Numbered from the stretch's first letter, positions 23,739 through 36,164 are shown. The stretch is 59,053 nucleotides of DNA from Chara braunii (GCA_003427395.1 BFEA01000542.1:722257-781309), one strand, 5' to 3'. Numbers and translations: made by a program. The notes: generated by a model from the sequence alone, not told the origin.

Positions 23739-24692
23739 GTGGTGGCAACGGTGGGGTCAGGTCCAAGGTCCGGTATGACCCATAGACCCTTTACACCACA
23801 AGGGAGAGCTGCATTGGCAGCCCAAACCAGGGGCCAAGCTAAGGCGAGTGCTAGCCAGGAGCCTCCTCGAACAGAACCCGAGTCGGAACGAAGGAAAGGA
23901 CCCGTAGAAATTGAGGAGTAAGATGATGAATATGAGGAAGATGAAAGGTTTTGCCAAGAGGAGGACAGGCGAGCAGAGCAAAGGGCTAAGAAAAGAGGAG
24001 TTGAGGAGGAAGTCGAACCAGTTCTGCGCGATCTGGCACCAAAGAAGAAAAAGTATCCGGTTCGACTGGGAGAAGGTTTTGATGTGGAGGGGATGGTAGA
24101 TAGGTTGCTCCAAGGCCATAACGACCTTATAAACCTAAAAGACATCCTAGCGTCTGCACCAAGACTCCGCAATGAGCTAAAAGGAAGGTTGTCCCGACAA
24201 CTAGTGTCGAACGTCCATCTGAGTACGATTCTGTTAAGAGAGGCAGAATGGGCGGAAACCGGAACAAAGATGGACTGGAAGTGTGTGGCGTGCGGTTTGG
24301 TGGACCTGGTAGTAAAAGGGTCAAAGTGCACAACAATGGTAGATACAAGGGCGAAAATGAACATCATCAAGGAGGGGGATGCACTTAGATTGGGGATGGA
24401 GATAGACCGTTCTCATTACGGCATCTTGCACAGTGCCAACTATAAGGCAGTGTTTTGTGGGACAGCCTCGAACGTGGTTGTCGAGGTGGGTAAGGTGAAG
24501 GTGAGAGCTTGTTTCTTCGTCATACCCGATGTGGACCACGCCATCCTCCTAGGGAGGTCATTCCTGTGCAGAACGGAGACGTTGATCTTCAACAACTTGA
24601 AGCACGATGGGACGTTGATCTTGATCATGTCTGACCCGGCATGTGGAAACTATGAGGTGGTCACCTGCCGGAACACGGACCTCGAAGCATAA
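23739..24692 (+). pseudogene. Retroviral-type aspartic protease with acidic/basic leader
   Basis: The leader (23,739-24,080) is charged, with repeated Glu-rich and Lys/Arg-rich stretches. The protease is open from 24,084 to 24,692. The active-site motif reads MVDTRAKMNII at 24,336; the canonical DTGA has its Gly changed to Arg (codon 24,348), which should inactivate it. The closing motif AILLGRSFL is near 24,540, as expected for a retropepsin. It lies in the same frame as gag, so it was a Gag-Pro fusion. It would have cleaved Gag and Pol. Confident as a family assignment; catalytically dead by inference. Confidence 0.75.
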
Positions 24693-24699
24693 GGAATCG

Positions 24700-26090
24700 G
24701 CTCAACCCCGGATCGTTTACAGTTAAAGAGTCTGAAGACGAGCGTCAGAGGCTTCTAAAGGAGTCAGAAGAGGAAGATAGGGCAGAGGTGCTTTCACTCA
24801 ACTTGACTGATGTAAATAAGGTCATGAATTTGGTAGCGACTCATGAGTTGGCATACTCAAAGGCCATCAGAGCTTTAAGGGAGCAAGTCTTGGAAAGTCC
24901 CCACGTTGGAGAGATAAAATTGACTTATCGGCTTCCTGGAAGAGGAAGGGACCCGACAATGATGCAGGCGCAAACCGTAAGCCAACCTTTTTTAGGGGAC
25001 GGCTCAAGCAGGGTTCCCAAAGGCGGTACAAGACAATAGATAAGAAGTACCGCCCAGTTCTAGCTACAGAATACGAGGAGGCATACTACTAGAGGGAACG
25101 TGGATTGATACGACGAATGAGGGAGCAAGCCGCAAGTGGCCTATGTCGCATCAACGAGGAGAATGAGGGAAAGTTGATAGTGGGAGAACCTGATTTCCTG
25201 TCAACCCAGGAAAATTTTTTAATGGTAGGAGCGGCATCGCGTCTATGCTTTTGATGATGACCAATGTGGAAGGTTTGATGTACATAAGATACCGATGATT
25301 CGGATTCATACCGTACTGCATGAACCGTGGAATCTAAAATGCGCGATGTATCCTAATCATGACGAGGAGAAGAAGGTAGTGGACTATCTGGATGGAAAAA
25401 TTAGTACGCACGTCGCCAACTATTCAAGCGGGCCATACGCATCTCCGTGGTTTTGCTTTGTCAAACTGAACGAGACGTTGTGGTGGGTGCAGAACTTGCA
25501 AAGGCTGAATGTTGTAACTGTGCGAGATGAGGGAGAATTGTCGAACGCTGATGCACTGTCTGAACCATGCGCATGAAGGTCTATAATTTCACTTATAGAC
25601 CTTTATTTTGGGTACGACCAATTCCCTGTTTATCCGCCAGATAGACCAGTGACATCGATGCATATGCCTAGGGGGTCGATTCATATAAATGTGCCCCCCC
25701 ATGGATGGACTAATGCAGTGGCTATGGTTCAAAGGCATATGATCCGGGCCATGCAAACAGTCCGTCCACACATCGCCCAGTCGTATATCGATGACTTGGC
25801 AGTAAAAAGGCCGAAAACGAATGAGGATGACAAAGTCATGCTGGAAATAAGGCGTTTTGTTTGGAAGCATATTCAGGATCGTGATAAAGTCCTGAACTTG
25901 CTTGATGAACATAACCTTACGGCAAGTGGAGCCAAATTTAGATACTGCATGCGGGAAACTATTATTTTGAGGTTCGTCTGTAACGAAAATGGTTGTAGGC
26001 CAAATGTAAAAAGAAACGGACAAGATTATTGAATTCGAATACCTTTCCATTCAATAACAGATGTCAGGAGCTTCCTTGACACGTGTGGGT
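24700..26090 (+). pseudogene. Reverse transcriptase domain (Ty3/gypsy type), frameshifted
   Basis: After a frameshift near 24,695 the Pol frame shows a helical leader (24,788-24,950). A second shift near 24,950 gives KTIDKKYRPVLATEYEEAYY, and a third near 25,235 begins the RT proper. Motifs in order: SPWFCFVK near 25,440, LIDLYFGYDQF (motif A, near 25,595), an MPRGSIHINVPPHGWTNA block (motif B region, 25,667) and the catalytic YIDD at 25,784-25,795. A stop at 25,574 interrupts it. The thumb continues to about 26,030. It would have copied element RNA to DNA from the tRNA-Asp primer. Confidence 0.8.
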
Positions 26091-26750
26091 TTTTTAGAAG
26101 CTTCATCAGAAATTCTGCTGCCAAGACAAAGTATCCAAGAAAGTTGTTACGTCAGGAGCAGGAATGGGTTTGGGGTGAGGATCAGAAGAAGGAGGTAGAA
26201 GGAATGAAGGTGGAATTTCGAGAAGGAGGTATAATATTGGGGGCGTTGGACTATGAGGCCACTGAGGTGAGACTCTTTGTTATCAAGACGGACGCTGGAC
26301 CGACTGTCTTGGGAGGATTTTTTTATTCAGGCAGATGTTGAAGGAAAGGAGAGGCCGTTGAGCTTTAAGAGTCGGATTCTTAATACAGCTGAGAGGAACT
26401 ACACTCAGTTTAAGAAGAAGACCCTCGCGGTCCTTCACTGCCTGAGGATCTTTCGGAACTATATCTTCGGCATAAGATTTATTTTGAGGGTGGACCCAAT
26501 TGCACTCGCTTGCTCCTTGAAGAATTACACTCCATCAGATCCGACAGTTGTTAGATGGTAGACTTATATCTAGATGTTCAACTTCGAATTGGAGAGAATT
26601 TCGAGAAGCAAGAACAAAGCAGATGGGTTTTATCGCATCAACTGGGACAAGCCAGAAAATAAAGCAGTAGAAGATACGCCGCCGGTTGATGGATTATTGG
26701 ATCAGGAGGAGGACGTCCGTATGCATATCAACAAGTGGTCCCTGTGAGTG
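26040..26750 (+). pseudogene. RNase H domain and connection, frameshifted
   Basis: ITDVRSFLDTCGFFRSFI (26,054) is the RT connection motif. The Ty3-type RNase H start FVIKTDAGPTVLGG (near 26,274) carries the first catalytic Asp. A frameshift near 26,318 moves the rest to another frame: the SRILNTAERNYTQFKKKTLA block (26,370) and the IFGIRFILRVDP block (26,465). Stops at about 26,560 and 26,573 follow. The domain degrades the RNA strand during reverse transcription. Confidence 0.75.
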
Positions 26751-26867
26751 CCAAGTTGTGTTGGCCAACCCATATGGTTAGCACCACGAGGGTATGAACA
26801 GAAGGCAGAGATAGTGCTCAAACCTTTTAAAGAAGAAGACATATAGAGAGACAAGGATGTTTTATGG

Positions 26868-28360
26868 ATGATGGAGCTGGCACTGGCAGACACTCATAGT
26901 TTAGTGGATGAGGTAAGGACGATAGAGGAAGGTCAAAATCGGGTTGAGAGGCACGAGGAGTTAATGGGAGGAATGTATCTTCTCACCAATACGCTTCTGC
27001 AAGGGAACTTTGACCTAAAGAGCTCGTTAAATCCATTTGAGGGAAAGGACGTAGTACCGGAAAGTTAGGATGACGAGTTCAAAGAGGGAGAAATTAAAGA
27101 GGTGTTCCATGCAGAAGAGTATGATGGAATCTACCTAGAGCTTGGACTTATTCTATCGTGTGAGATGAGAGATAGGGATACGAGTGAAAGGGTCCAAAAA
27201 ATGAAGCATCTCTATCTTGTGAGGGACGATTATCTCTTTGTAAAGAGACAAGTGGGGAATCCCAGGAGAGTTGTGCGTGGAAGAAATCGACAGATTGATA
27301 TCATGGCGGCATTACACAATGGCATAGCAGGAAGGTACTGAGGGGTAAATGTCACGAACGCAAAAATAAGTGAATTATACTATTAGGATAAAGTTTTGTC
27401 AATCCTGTGTACCCTGCCAAGAGAGGTCGCCTTAAAGACCGAGAGAGCCATTACATCTAATGCTAAAAAGGGAAGTAGGTGTTGTGGTGCATTTGGACGT
27501 GTTGTTTATGCCGATTGGAGATAATGGCTACAACTATATTTTCGATGCTCGGGACAGTCTTACTGGTTTTGTAGATGGACGGACTATATGTACTAAGACT
27601 GGTAAGGTTTTGGTGAGTTGCATTGAAGAATATTATCTACGATAACCCGTTGTCAAGAAGTTCGTGATGGACAAAGGATCAAAGTTTACTTGCTTGGAGG
27701 TGCAAAAGTTGTTATTAGGCTGTGGTGTAGTGGCTAACTACACCATGTTTGCACACCCCCAGGCAAATGCTCTGGTTGAGAGAGGACAGAGTACCATCAC
27801 GGACCTCTTGGTCAAATGGACTGAAGGAAGGCCTAATCAGTGGTCTAGGTATCTGAGGGCGACATTCTTTGTCGAGAATATAACTGTAAACCGGACAACT
27901 AAGTATGCGTCAACTACACTATGGTATGGAAGGTATGCTACTTTCCCAATTGAGAGCTTCCTTAAAACCTCGAGACGCCAAGATCTGGAAACCACTTTGT
28001 CTTTCGAAGAGTTGCTCGATATTTGGGCACGACAAGTGGGTGCGATTGAGAAAAGGATTCAAGAGGCATCCAATCACTTGGAAAAGAGCCGTATGGAAGA
28101 CAAGGCTCGATGAGATCAGATGGCGCGCGTACGTAAGACACTTTTGGTGGTGGGGGATGTCGTATTATTATCTAACTCATCCCTAAACAAGTAATGGTCT
28201 AGAAAGTTCGACAAAAGATGGCTAAGGCCGTATCGGATCGTGCCATGTGGAGATTTTGGCGCATACCAGTTTGAAGAGTTGAACGGGACAGTGCGGAAAG
28301 ATTGGGTATGAAGAACGAGGCTGAAGAAGTTTGTGGCAACAGAAGAGGTGAGATAAACAA
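26868..28360 (+). pseudogene. Integrase: degraded HHCC finger, intact D-D-E spacing, GPY/F tail
   Basis: The N-terminal region retains ALHNGIAG (27,313) and CQSC (near 27,390); the second His of the finger appears lost (GRY). A frameshift at about 27,400-27,460 leads into the core. Asp at 27,496 (HLDVLF), Asp at 27,670 (MDKGSKF) and Glu at 27,778 (LVERGQS) give DX57DX35E, the canonical spacing. A C-terminal GPY/F-like motif, FDKRWLRPYRIV, lies near 28,210, then LNGTVRKDWV and RTRLKKF to 28,340, with stops. No chromodomain is seen. It would insert the cDNA. Confidence 0.8.
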
Positions 28361-28547
28361 TAAGAGTCCACCTAGGTAGAGAAGGTCCTTAGTAGAATCT
28401 TATAAAAAGTTAGAAGATAGAATGCATGGGTAAGATGTATAATTCTGGGTTGATCCGAGCTTGCTATGTTCCACCTATTTGCTTACCCCATTGTGTGTCT
28501 GTTGTCTCCTTCGCCTGTTGTGCAAGTCGGACTTTTCAAAGACAGTC

Positions 28548-31140
28548 ATGCCGAGGGTAGGAAGGGAGACATGGCCACCGCAGAGACCGTTGGGGGCATC
28601 AAGGAGATATGAGCGGCATCAGTCTTACCAGAGGGAGCACACACCCGTCTATGATGATGGAGATATAGAGCTCTTTCTAGACGACTTCAAAGGTTACGCT
28701 GATCACAGGGGATGGACCGTATCAGAGAGGATACAACGATTGAGAGGAGTGGGGCGATTTGAGGAGCCCATTTCACGGATCCGTCGAAAGGCTCTGACTT
28801 GGCAGGAGGTGGAGTTGAGGATGCAAGGCTTGAGGCCTTCGCCAATACGAACAGATGGTATACCGATCCGTCTGGAGGTTGGGAATGTTGAGGAGTTCAT
28901 CCCTGCGTTCGAAAGATTTATGCACGAGCAGGGGATACAGAGGGACGAATGGATGCGGACGCTATCGTTGTGGGCGAGGAGAACGGAGGGGCCACTAGCC
29001 CGAGAGATCCGAGATAGGGCACGAGATTGGGAAGGTTGCAGGGCACATTTGAGAGTGGTCTTTCGATGGTCAGAGCCACCCCAGACCAGGGTCGAGAGGC
29101 GGCAAAGAAGTAAGAGACAAAGGGACTCTGGGCCTAGGGAGGTCGCCCCAACCAGGGGAGGAAGGAAGGCGCTTCCCGGCGAGACGAGGAGCCGGCAGAG
29201 CCTGTGCAGGATTCAGGGATGTATCCTGAGTGCAGGCTAGGACCATTGGTTTTCAAGCAGTTCACTGACGGAGGATTGCGAGAGTCCCCTCAGCCAGCGC
29301 CTGAGGAGGCAGTGCCGATAGGAGAGTCACTGCAGAGCTTGGAGACACATTTGGACGTTTCGCAGTGGAGGGTGTCAGAGGCCAGCGGAGATGGAGAGGC
29401 GGGACCTAGTATCCGGGGTGAATGGTGAGCAGAGGAGATGATCGAGGTTGGAGAGGATACTCCATATCATTTGCCTGTTCCCATACCAGGGCATGAGCCC
29501 GTACCGGAGGGTGTCCAGGAGACAGGGGAGGAGCTTCAACATGGACAGATTCCACCATCTCCTCCAGATATGACTCTTTCGTCAGAGGTGAGAGCGGAGA
29601 TGGAGCGAGAGGAGACAAGCTAGAGGAGAGAGGCCCTTTCCACGATCAATAGATATTCAGCGGCACATGCCCAGGAACAGCTTGACATTGAGGAACCCGA
29701 ATCTGACGAGCCATTGCAAGAACCTCACCGACCAGAGGCAGAGGCGCGACCCGAGGTCCCAGTAAGGGACACTCGTCCTACAAGCGGGAGAGCGCTACCG
29801 AGGGAGATGGTTGAGGGGAAGAGGACCAAGACTGACAAACGAGTGGAGGAGGTATGGCAGGAGAGACAAAGATTGGAGGCAGCAGGGGCACTCCCAGATC
29901 GGCCACCAGATGTACCACCCAGAGGCCTTGGAGTCTATGAAATGTGGAGATAGTTTTTCGGGCAGAGGGACTCACTTCTCCAGAGAGAGCAGGGCTCGGG
30001 ACAACGAGGTTGGTTGACGAGAGCTCGGATCGTAGGATCCGCTTTCTGGCCAAGATTTTTTTCATTAGGTATTTGATGTTGGAAGATGATTTGGTTGGAA
30101 AGAAGATGAAGAACGAGAGTCAGGGAGTACGTTTGGAGGCTGCAAAGGCAGAGATCCGGGAGCTCAGGTCACTGACGGTTAGCCAGGCCACTACTATCCA
30201 GGATATAGCGGCGAGGTTGGACAGGGAGACACCCACCAAGGTGGTGGATTGGACTGACAGTAGATGCTATGGCATCCAAGGAGAGGCAGTGCAGGGTTTA
30301 TTTGGACAACCATCTATGGCGGGTCCATTCCATGAGCCATCCATTGGAAAGGTCATCCTATAGCCAGAGGAGGCAAAGACGAAGAAGGAGGCATAAAAGA
30401 ATGTCTTTGAATTCAAGGCACCTACAAAGCTTGCCACCCAGCCTATAGCTTCTTCTGAGTCAACGGCAGAGTCTGTGCCAGTACAGGTTGGAGATAGGCC
30501 ACAGACAGCTGTCAGCAAGCCTGCGCTTGGATCAGATGAGGGATCGATGGATGTGTTCCTCGAGGCACTCGGCATCATGCAGGAGGGAGTGAGTACGCCT
30601 ATGCCTGAGCAGAGAATGGAGGTGCCTCGTGCAAGAGAGACAGCAGTTGCGATGGAGGGTGTCTACGAGGGTAGACCACAAAGGTTAGATACACCTAAGT
30701 ACAGGCCTGAGGGAGTTGGGATACGGTTAGAGCCGAGTACTCAGGAGTTGGAGGCTAGACCTGAGGAGCCTATTGGTATGCCCCAATGTCATGAGGTGGC
30801 CAGAGAGGCAAGTGAGGCACCTTCATCGTCAGGATCTCAGAAGAAGAGGAAGAGGGGCCGAAAATCGGGAGACCTATCATGCTTCTTCTGCAAGGATGGG
30901 GAGCATAGGGTTTTGCAGTGTCCTAAATTCCTCAAGGACAAGGCAGCAGGAAAAGTCACTGAGAGTGGAGGAAAAATGTACGATAGACAGGGTAGAGTAG
31001 AGAGGAACATCTCGTGTGTTGTGTATTTTGTGAATATGAATCGATATGAATTGTCTACTCTTCGGTATACTCGTGTGGTCTGCCCACAGGTAGATGATAG
31101 GGTCGAGTATAAGGGGAGGAAGTGCAGTCTGTTTTTGTAA
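28548..31140 (+). pseudogene. Second Gag-like ORF downstream of pol, with its own zinc knuckle
   Basis: The likely start is ATG 28,548 (MPRVGRETWPPQRP). Coding runs in three frames, with shifts near 29,200 and 29,940 and a few stops (29,426; 29,621; 30,361). A capsid-like N-terminus reads VYDDGDIELFLDDF, then an Arg-rich helical region to 29,080. Next come a long Glu/Pro-rich linker, a coiled-coil-like stretch at 30,070-30,230, and a CX2CX4HX4C zinc knuckle at 30,880-30,921 (CFFCKDGEHRVLQC). Next is KMYDRQGRVE (30,976), which echoes the YDQFGEYID motif after the first knuckle. It sits where env or accessory ORFs occur. It was presumably an RNA-binding structural protein; function unknown. About 790 codons long if joined, hence larger than a typical Gag. 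Confidence 0.65.
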
Positions 31141-32588
31141 AGAATGTGGGAATCCTAAGGGATTCATTGGTTTCTAAGACTCAAATGTTCACCATGCCGA
31201 ATGTTTATTGATTAAGTTGTGACGAGGACCCATTAGTTGGTCACTTAGTTTGAGTGGTTATATGGTTAAGACGCCTTCAAGTGGGAAGGTAGTCTTTTGT
31301 TTATTTGGAGACTCATCTTCGGTGAGAAAATGTTTTAAAAAGGGTCGTATGAAAGTTCATCATAGGGAGAGGGATAACTGGGAGACCTAACTTAGAGAGA
31401 CTTCCTTCAATTAAAAAAGCGGTTAAAAGATTTAATAGCATGGGGAGTTGATTTGAAAGATAAAGTCTGACAAGAAGGACCAAGTTTTTGTTTGGCCATT
31501 GGTAAAATTTGGAGGTCGTAAGAGTGATTTATTTGGGAGATATCATTGAGATGTGTGACTTTCTTGTTCTGATCAAGTTCGGAGGTCACGACCTTGTGAA
31601 TCTGGCGGTGATTCTATTTTGTGAAAGTGGAGAGGATGTCGTGCTCTCTATGTTGTCCCACAGAGGGCTGGTAAATGCCTTTTACGTGTGACAAACCTTT
31701 GTGTTGTCCCTCGATAGACCCGTATCGTTGCGACACACCGTCCAGCCACTTGTGTTAATCTTAGGGTATTTGCAAAAAAAATCAAGTTAACGGTGAAGTT
31801 TAACATCATTGGGGAGCAACCCCTAGTGTTGGCTGCTGACCGACATAACCTGGCAGAGGGCCCACGCCTTACCAAAGGAATAAAGATTTAAAGGGTGTGG
31901 CCGCCCGGGAGGGTTTTACTCCTACGGGATGGCGTTGGGATATCAGTCGATTCATTTTAGTCTTTTGGAGTCCTAATTGAATATTTATCAGGAGAAAAAC
32001 CTATCGTGGCGCAACCTGCAAGGACACTACCTCTAAAATAACAACGCGGTGGGCCGTAGATCTGACTAGATCACCCAGACTATGGTGGGCCAAGATGGAG
32101 ACTTGACCTTCCTTACTAAACCGCAGGAAAAGTCTATCATAAAATTTATGTATATACATATATATATATATACTTGATTGTGAAAATTATTGGGAGGAAG
32201 GCAATAATGTCTTCAAACGTCTCGGTTAGGACCCGGGCCCCTAATCGTGGCCCTACTTGCAGAGTAGAGACTGAATGGGACACTTAACGAGAAACCAGCG
32301 TTTGTTTGTCTAGGACATTGGAGAGAGGACGGTTGAGAAGGCCGTTAAAACTTGTGTCGTAGTACGTATACCAGTATCCCGACGTCCTAGTGTCAGGACA
32401 ATGGAGACCCAGGTTAGAATCCTAACAGCATATAATTGCGTTTGGCATGGATTGATGGAGGCCTCAAACCAGAGTTTGTCGGCAAATCGGATTGGTTTCT
32501 TTCTCGGCAACATTTTGGATTATGGATGAACTGATAGTTTTTCATTCTGCGAAGAGACGGAGACGTCACTTAATATGGTCCGGTAAGT
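31141..32588. other. Non-coding 3' part of the element; no gene
   Basis: There are no ORFs with protein-like composition. An AT tract lies at 32,155-32,172. The segment lies between the last ORF and repeat B2. If B2 is the left end of a 3' LTR, a polypurine tract should stand just before 32,589. The nearest candidate (GAAGAGACGGAGAC at about 32,550) is weak and too far away. No copy of the A LTR start is found here. Confidence 0.4.
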
Positions 32589-34542
32589 TGTCGGTGCGAA
32601 TATCCTTACAAGGGTATCCGCCCTAGTTTTTGTAAACGACAGAAAATAAGTTTGGTTTAAAGTTTAAGTTACCGCGCAAGGCGCGTCTGTGTCTGTAGTT
32701 TACGTTGATTAGACGGTTGACTAGAGTAGAGAGTGTGTGGGCGCGCAGACTAAAGGCGTGCGTGATCTCTCTTCTTATTGATGACCGTGAGGCAGACGTT
32801 AGTTGTCGGCCAAGATTTTGTTTTCTGATTAAACTAGGATTAAAAAGATTTTGTCTTTTTATTGGTGTGCTTGCCTTGTGACCTGTGCGTACGTACAGAG
32901 GACGACGTCGACGACGGGACGGATCTGTATAGCCGCATGGTGGACGTGGAAGGTTAACGACCGTGAGGTTGGCTGATAGGCCGATGTGTGGTTTTGAAAC
33001 GTTCCGGTAGATCCGGCGTCGCACAGTATCCTCTTATTTAGTTGACTGACAGCGCCAGACCCAGTCTTGGGCCAAGTACTATGGGTTACGGTGATGGATT
33101 TTAAACAGGGAGATTCAGGGATCGAGATCAGCGAGTGGCGGCAAAGGAGTATTGAAACAGTGTGAAGAAGTCGAGGGGTTGAGGGCCCGGCGGGGCTATC
33201 CCCCTTGGTTTTGCCGCCAACGGAGTCAAAGCGGTGCCAATAGTTTTTTTTTGCTGCTGCTCTCTAACGTTAAAAAAAATTCTAAATATTTTATTATTTA
33301 TCGTCGTTGCTGCTTATCTTTATATCTCTGTGTCCTTTGAATCAAGGCGTAACGTCGGATTTAGTGGCCCTCACAGGGGTCGAGGACCTTGAGTACGTGC
33401 CTCTTTTGACGAGCCCGTTCGGATTTTTGCATGTTTGGGATGCTGGTAAGGGTCCTTGGCCCCACCGTCTTAAGACGCGGATCGGGGAAGTCGACGTGCA
33501 TGCGAGCCGGTGGGTGGTTAGCCCATGAAGTAGAAGAAACTTGAGTGGCGGCGGTTGCCGCGGGTGCACCATTCGCCACCCACAATCTGTTGTGAGAGGT
33601 TTAAGTGTGAGCATGCCTGTTGGGGCACAAAAGGTGGTGAACCACGCCCGGGCATAGAAGGGAGAGGCGGCCTGGGCCGCAGTGGGAAGGCCGCTGCAAC
33701 GACTGCTCGCCTGCAGAACCCCTTCTAGACTTGAGTCCCCAGAGTTCTCATTTGCAATTTCTACCAAGAGGTGTACGGGGACTCATCTCACCTAATTCGC
33801 ACAACTGGCCCGCACACTCGATGTCACAGTTCGAGTGTGAACATGGCCATTAGGGATCGGAGGGGCGAAGAGCTCCGTCGGGGCAAAGTGGGCAAAAAGA
33901 GACTGTGGAAGGGGCCCTGAGTTCAGAAGCAGTGTTCGTACCTGCTGAACCAGGGTTAAGCCTGTGTAGCCCGAGACGTGGGGCTCCTGACTTGTCCTTC
34001 GGGATATCCGTTGGAATTGGAATGATACCGGGAAGATTGGCATGGTCCATGCACAAGGACGAACCGAAAGTCAAAGCATAGCATCGAGAAAAAACATTAG
34101 ATTAATGGGAGTTTTGCGGCGTACCTGTCCGTGTTCTAGCAGCGGATTCATTCTCGATTTGTACAAGTGGTGAATGATGGAATGAGATCTTTGGCCACCA
34201 TCCGCAGCGCAGTCATTCGTTTGATATAAGAGTCTGGTCATTCAGGCCATGATCACGGTTAGAGACAAGGGAATTGTTTTTGGGAAGCAGGAAGAGCACC
34301 GACCGTAATGTAAGCGGGGTGTAGTGTCGAGTCGGGCGATAGGGACGGGCGGGTTAGGCCAGAGAAGCTCAACTGGATGCCCGCTGCGATGCTACTTGCA
34401 AATGGCACGACGGACCTAACTCCCTCCGAAGCATAGACCAAAATAACTAGGGGTTGGCCGACGTTTCTTTGGTTGAGTATTGTCGTTCACTACGAACGCA
34501 GAGTACGGGTGGAAAGTGTCGAACAACGCTCGGTAATGCGTT
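32589..34542 (+). repeat. Repeat B, copy B2
   Basis: It is a direct repeat of 13,321-15,201, opening TGTCGGTGCGAATATCC with the palindromic ATCCTTACAAGGGTAT. The copies are collinear to TGGTTGAGTATTGTCG and GGTAATGCGTT, with a few indels (an extra block near 33,990). They part sharply at 34,542. Beyond it, CTGT-rich simple sequence begins. The position just after the non-coding 3' part of the element fits a truncated 3' LTR; the alternative is an independent insertion. Confidence 0.7.
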
Positions 34543-34884
34543 CAAGTGTTTGTGTCTGTCGTGCCTGGCTGTCCGTGTCTGTCAGGCTGGTCATTCGTGT
34601 TTGTCTGTCAGCTTGTTTTGACTGACTGTCAGTCTGTCTGTGGCTATCCGTCCTCGTCTTCCTCCTTTTTTCCTTCTTCTCCCTTTTCTGCGTGCCCTCT
34701 CCTTTCCTCTAACTAACAAGGTTCAATGATCTTCCTTTAGCACCCTCAGTAGCAACCCGCCGAGTTCACCGCAATCTAGTCACCTCACCGGACCATCCAA
34801 TCGGTAGGGGCAACGACATTGTGTACAAAGGGCAGAGACGTAATCAGTATGAAAGGATTACTCAACTGCAAGGAATTTGAGTGG
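34543..34884. other. No gene; CTGT-rich simple sequence
   Basis: 34,545-34,660 is built from GTCTGT and TGTCAG words with little order. From 34,700 to 34,884 the sequence is unique and has no ORF. Nothing else was recognised. Confidence 0.45.
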
Positions 34885-35205
34885 GAACGATATACAGAAT
34901 GTCAAGTTGCGAAGTCACACAAATGTCCAAGTAGCCGTGTACAACTAGAGAGCACAAATGTATTGAGATTTCATCCAATAAGGATAATATAAGGAACTCA
35001 TGAGCCTATGTTTGAGTTCCCGAGCCACACCAAACATATCATCCAATGCCGCTCTTTTCCGTCGGATGCCCAACCTACACTGCATGCTTATCCCCTACAG
35101 CCATATTCATTTAACAGGATCACTTTGACTTTGAAGACCAATGTACATGACGCCTACTCTATCACCGACCTTCTTCATACATCAAGTATGTATCTCGTCT
35201 GCTCC
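34885..35205 (+). repeat. Repeat C, copy 1
   Basis: A direct repeat of 36,165-36,494. Shared blocks include TGTCCAAGTAGCCGTGTACA, AGGCCACACCAA-like CGAGCCACACCAA, GCCCAACNTACNCT and TTCTTCATRCA, ending GTATGTATCTCG. Similarity is about 70-75% by eye. There is no coding capacity; the family is unknown to me. Confidence 0.7.
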
Positions 35206-35471
35206 CTTTTTCTCTCTCTCTTTCTTCGAACCTTTTTTTTTGTCTCATTCTCTATATATATATCTTTTTTTTTTTGTCCTTTCGTCTCATTGTCTGTTCG
35301 TGTCTATCTATGTATGTCTGTTTGTGACTGTCTGTATCCGTCTGTTTGTTTGTCTGTTTTCATTGGTCTGTCTGTCTGTTTATGTTGTCCGTCTGTTATT
35401 CTGACTGCGTGTTTGTCCCCTTTCTCTCTCTTTCTCTATGCCTCTCTCTCTCTCCCTCTTTTTTTTTTTTT

Positions 35472-35537
<66 letters not shown>
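35206..35537. repeat. Pyrimidine-rich region ending in (CT)n microsatellite
   Basis: From 35,206 the plus strand is T/C-rich with many TCTGT words. A T-run covers 35,459-35,477 and a CT dinucleotide run 35,478-35,536. The overlapping long ORFs (Ser-Leu repeats forward, Arg-Glu reverse) are translations of this low-complexity DNA. Confidence 0.85.
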
Positions 35538-35540
<3 letters not shown>

Positions 35541-35650
35541 AGAGTTGCTTGGAAAACCGTAGGCAAAGAGTGAGAAGAGGACAAGAAACGAGGGGTTGTG
35601 ACGAACTGTTTCATCATAATTTTCATTGACTCACCAGAAGGACGTTCTAC
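35538..35650 (-). repeat. Degenerate hammerhead-family repeat
   Basis: On the minus strand, CTGGTGAGTCAATGAAAA, then GATGAAACAGTTCGTCACAA, then CCCCTCGTTTCTTGTCC and TTTGCCTACGG, matches the hammerhead plus tail at 56.9-57.0 kb. The core reads CTGGTGA instead of CTGATGA (the essential A6 is G), and the 5' strand of stem III and stem I are not recognisable. It is an inactive relative. Confidence 0.65.
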
Positions 35651-36000
35651 ATTCAACGATAGGTTAGTTTGGATGACATTTTTCGTCCTCCTCCTCCACC
35701 ATCTCCCGGATCGTACAGTTGTGCACCGCCCCTCCCTTAGTATTTTCGGGCATCCGTAACAGAGGTGGTCCTACTTGCGTAGTTTCTGGTCGTTATTAGC
35801 GTCAGGTTCGGTCGATAGCTCATAGGCATGCTCCTCTTCACACTTACTCTTTCCTCCTTCTACTCTTTTCATTCTTTTTTGCGGCCAACTTCCTATTTTT
35901 TTTACTCGACTCTTCGTTTCTCTCATAACAATTATGTTTTTGTTCCCTCGATTTTTCTTCCCCTTTCGTGTTAGCCCTCTCTTCTTTGTAGCTATGGTAA

Positions 36001-36086
36001 AATCATTATAATAGTCGTAATATTAATAATGATAGTAATAATAGCAACTACTACAACAACAATAATAATAATAATAATAATAATAA

Positions 36087-36120
<34 letters not shown>

Positions 36121-36130
36121 TAAAATAATC
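36001..36130. repeat. (AAT)n microsatellite
   Basis: Imperfect AAT/ATA trinucleotide repeats fill most of 36,003-36,130. The poly-Leu/Tyr ORFs on the minus strand are artefacts of it. Confidence 0.9.
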
Positions 36131-36164
36131 GTACATTATAAGTAATCGCAATAAATATAAGTGT

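Noticed and set aside
35008-35562. 184-codon hydrophobic/Ser-rich plus-strand ORF
   Set aside because: It runs through TCTGT-rich DNA and the (CT)n tract; low complexity, no domain, no conservation in the C repeat copy.
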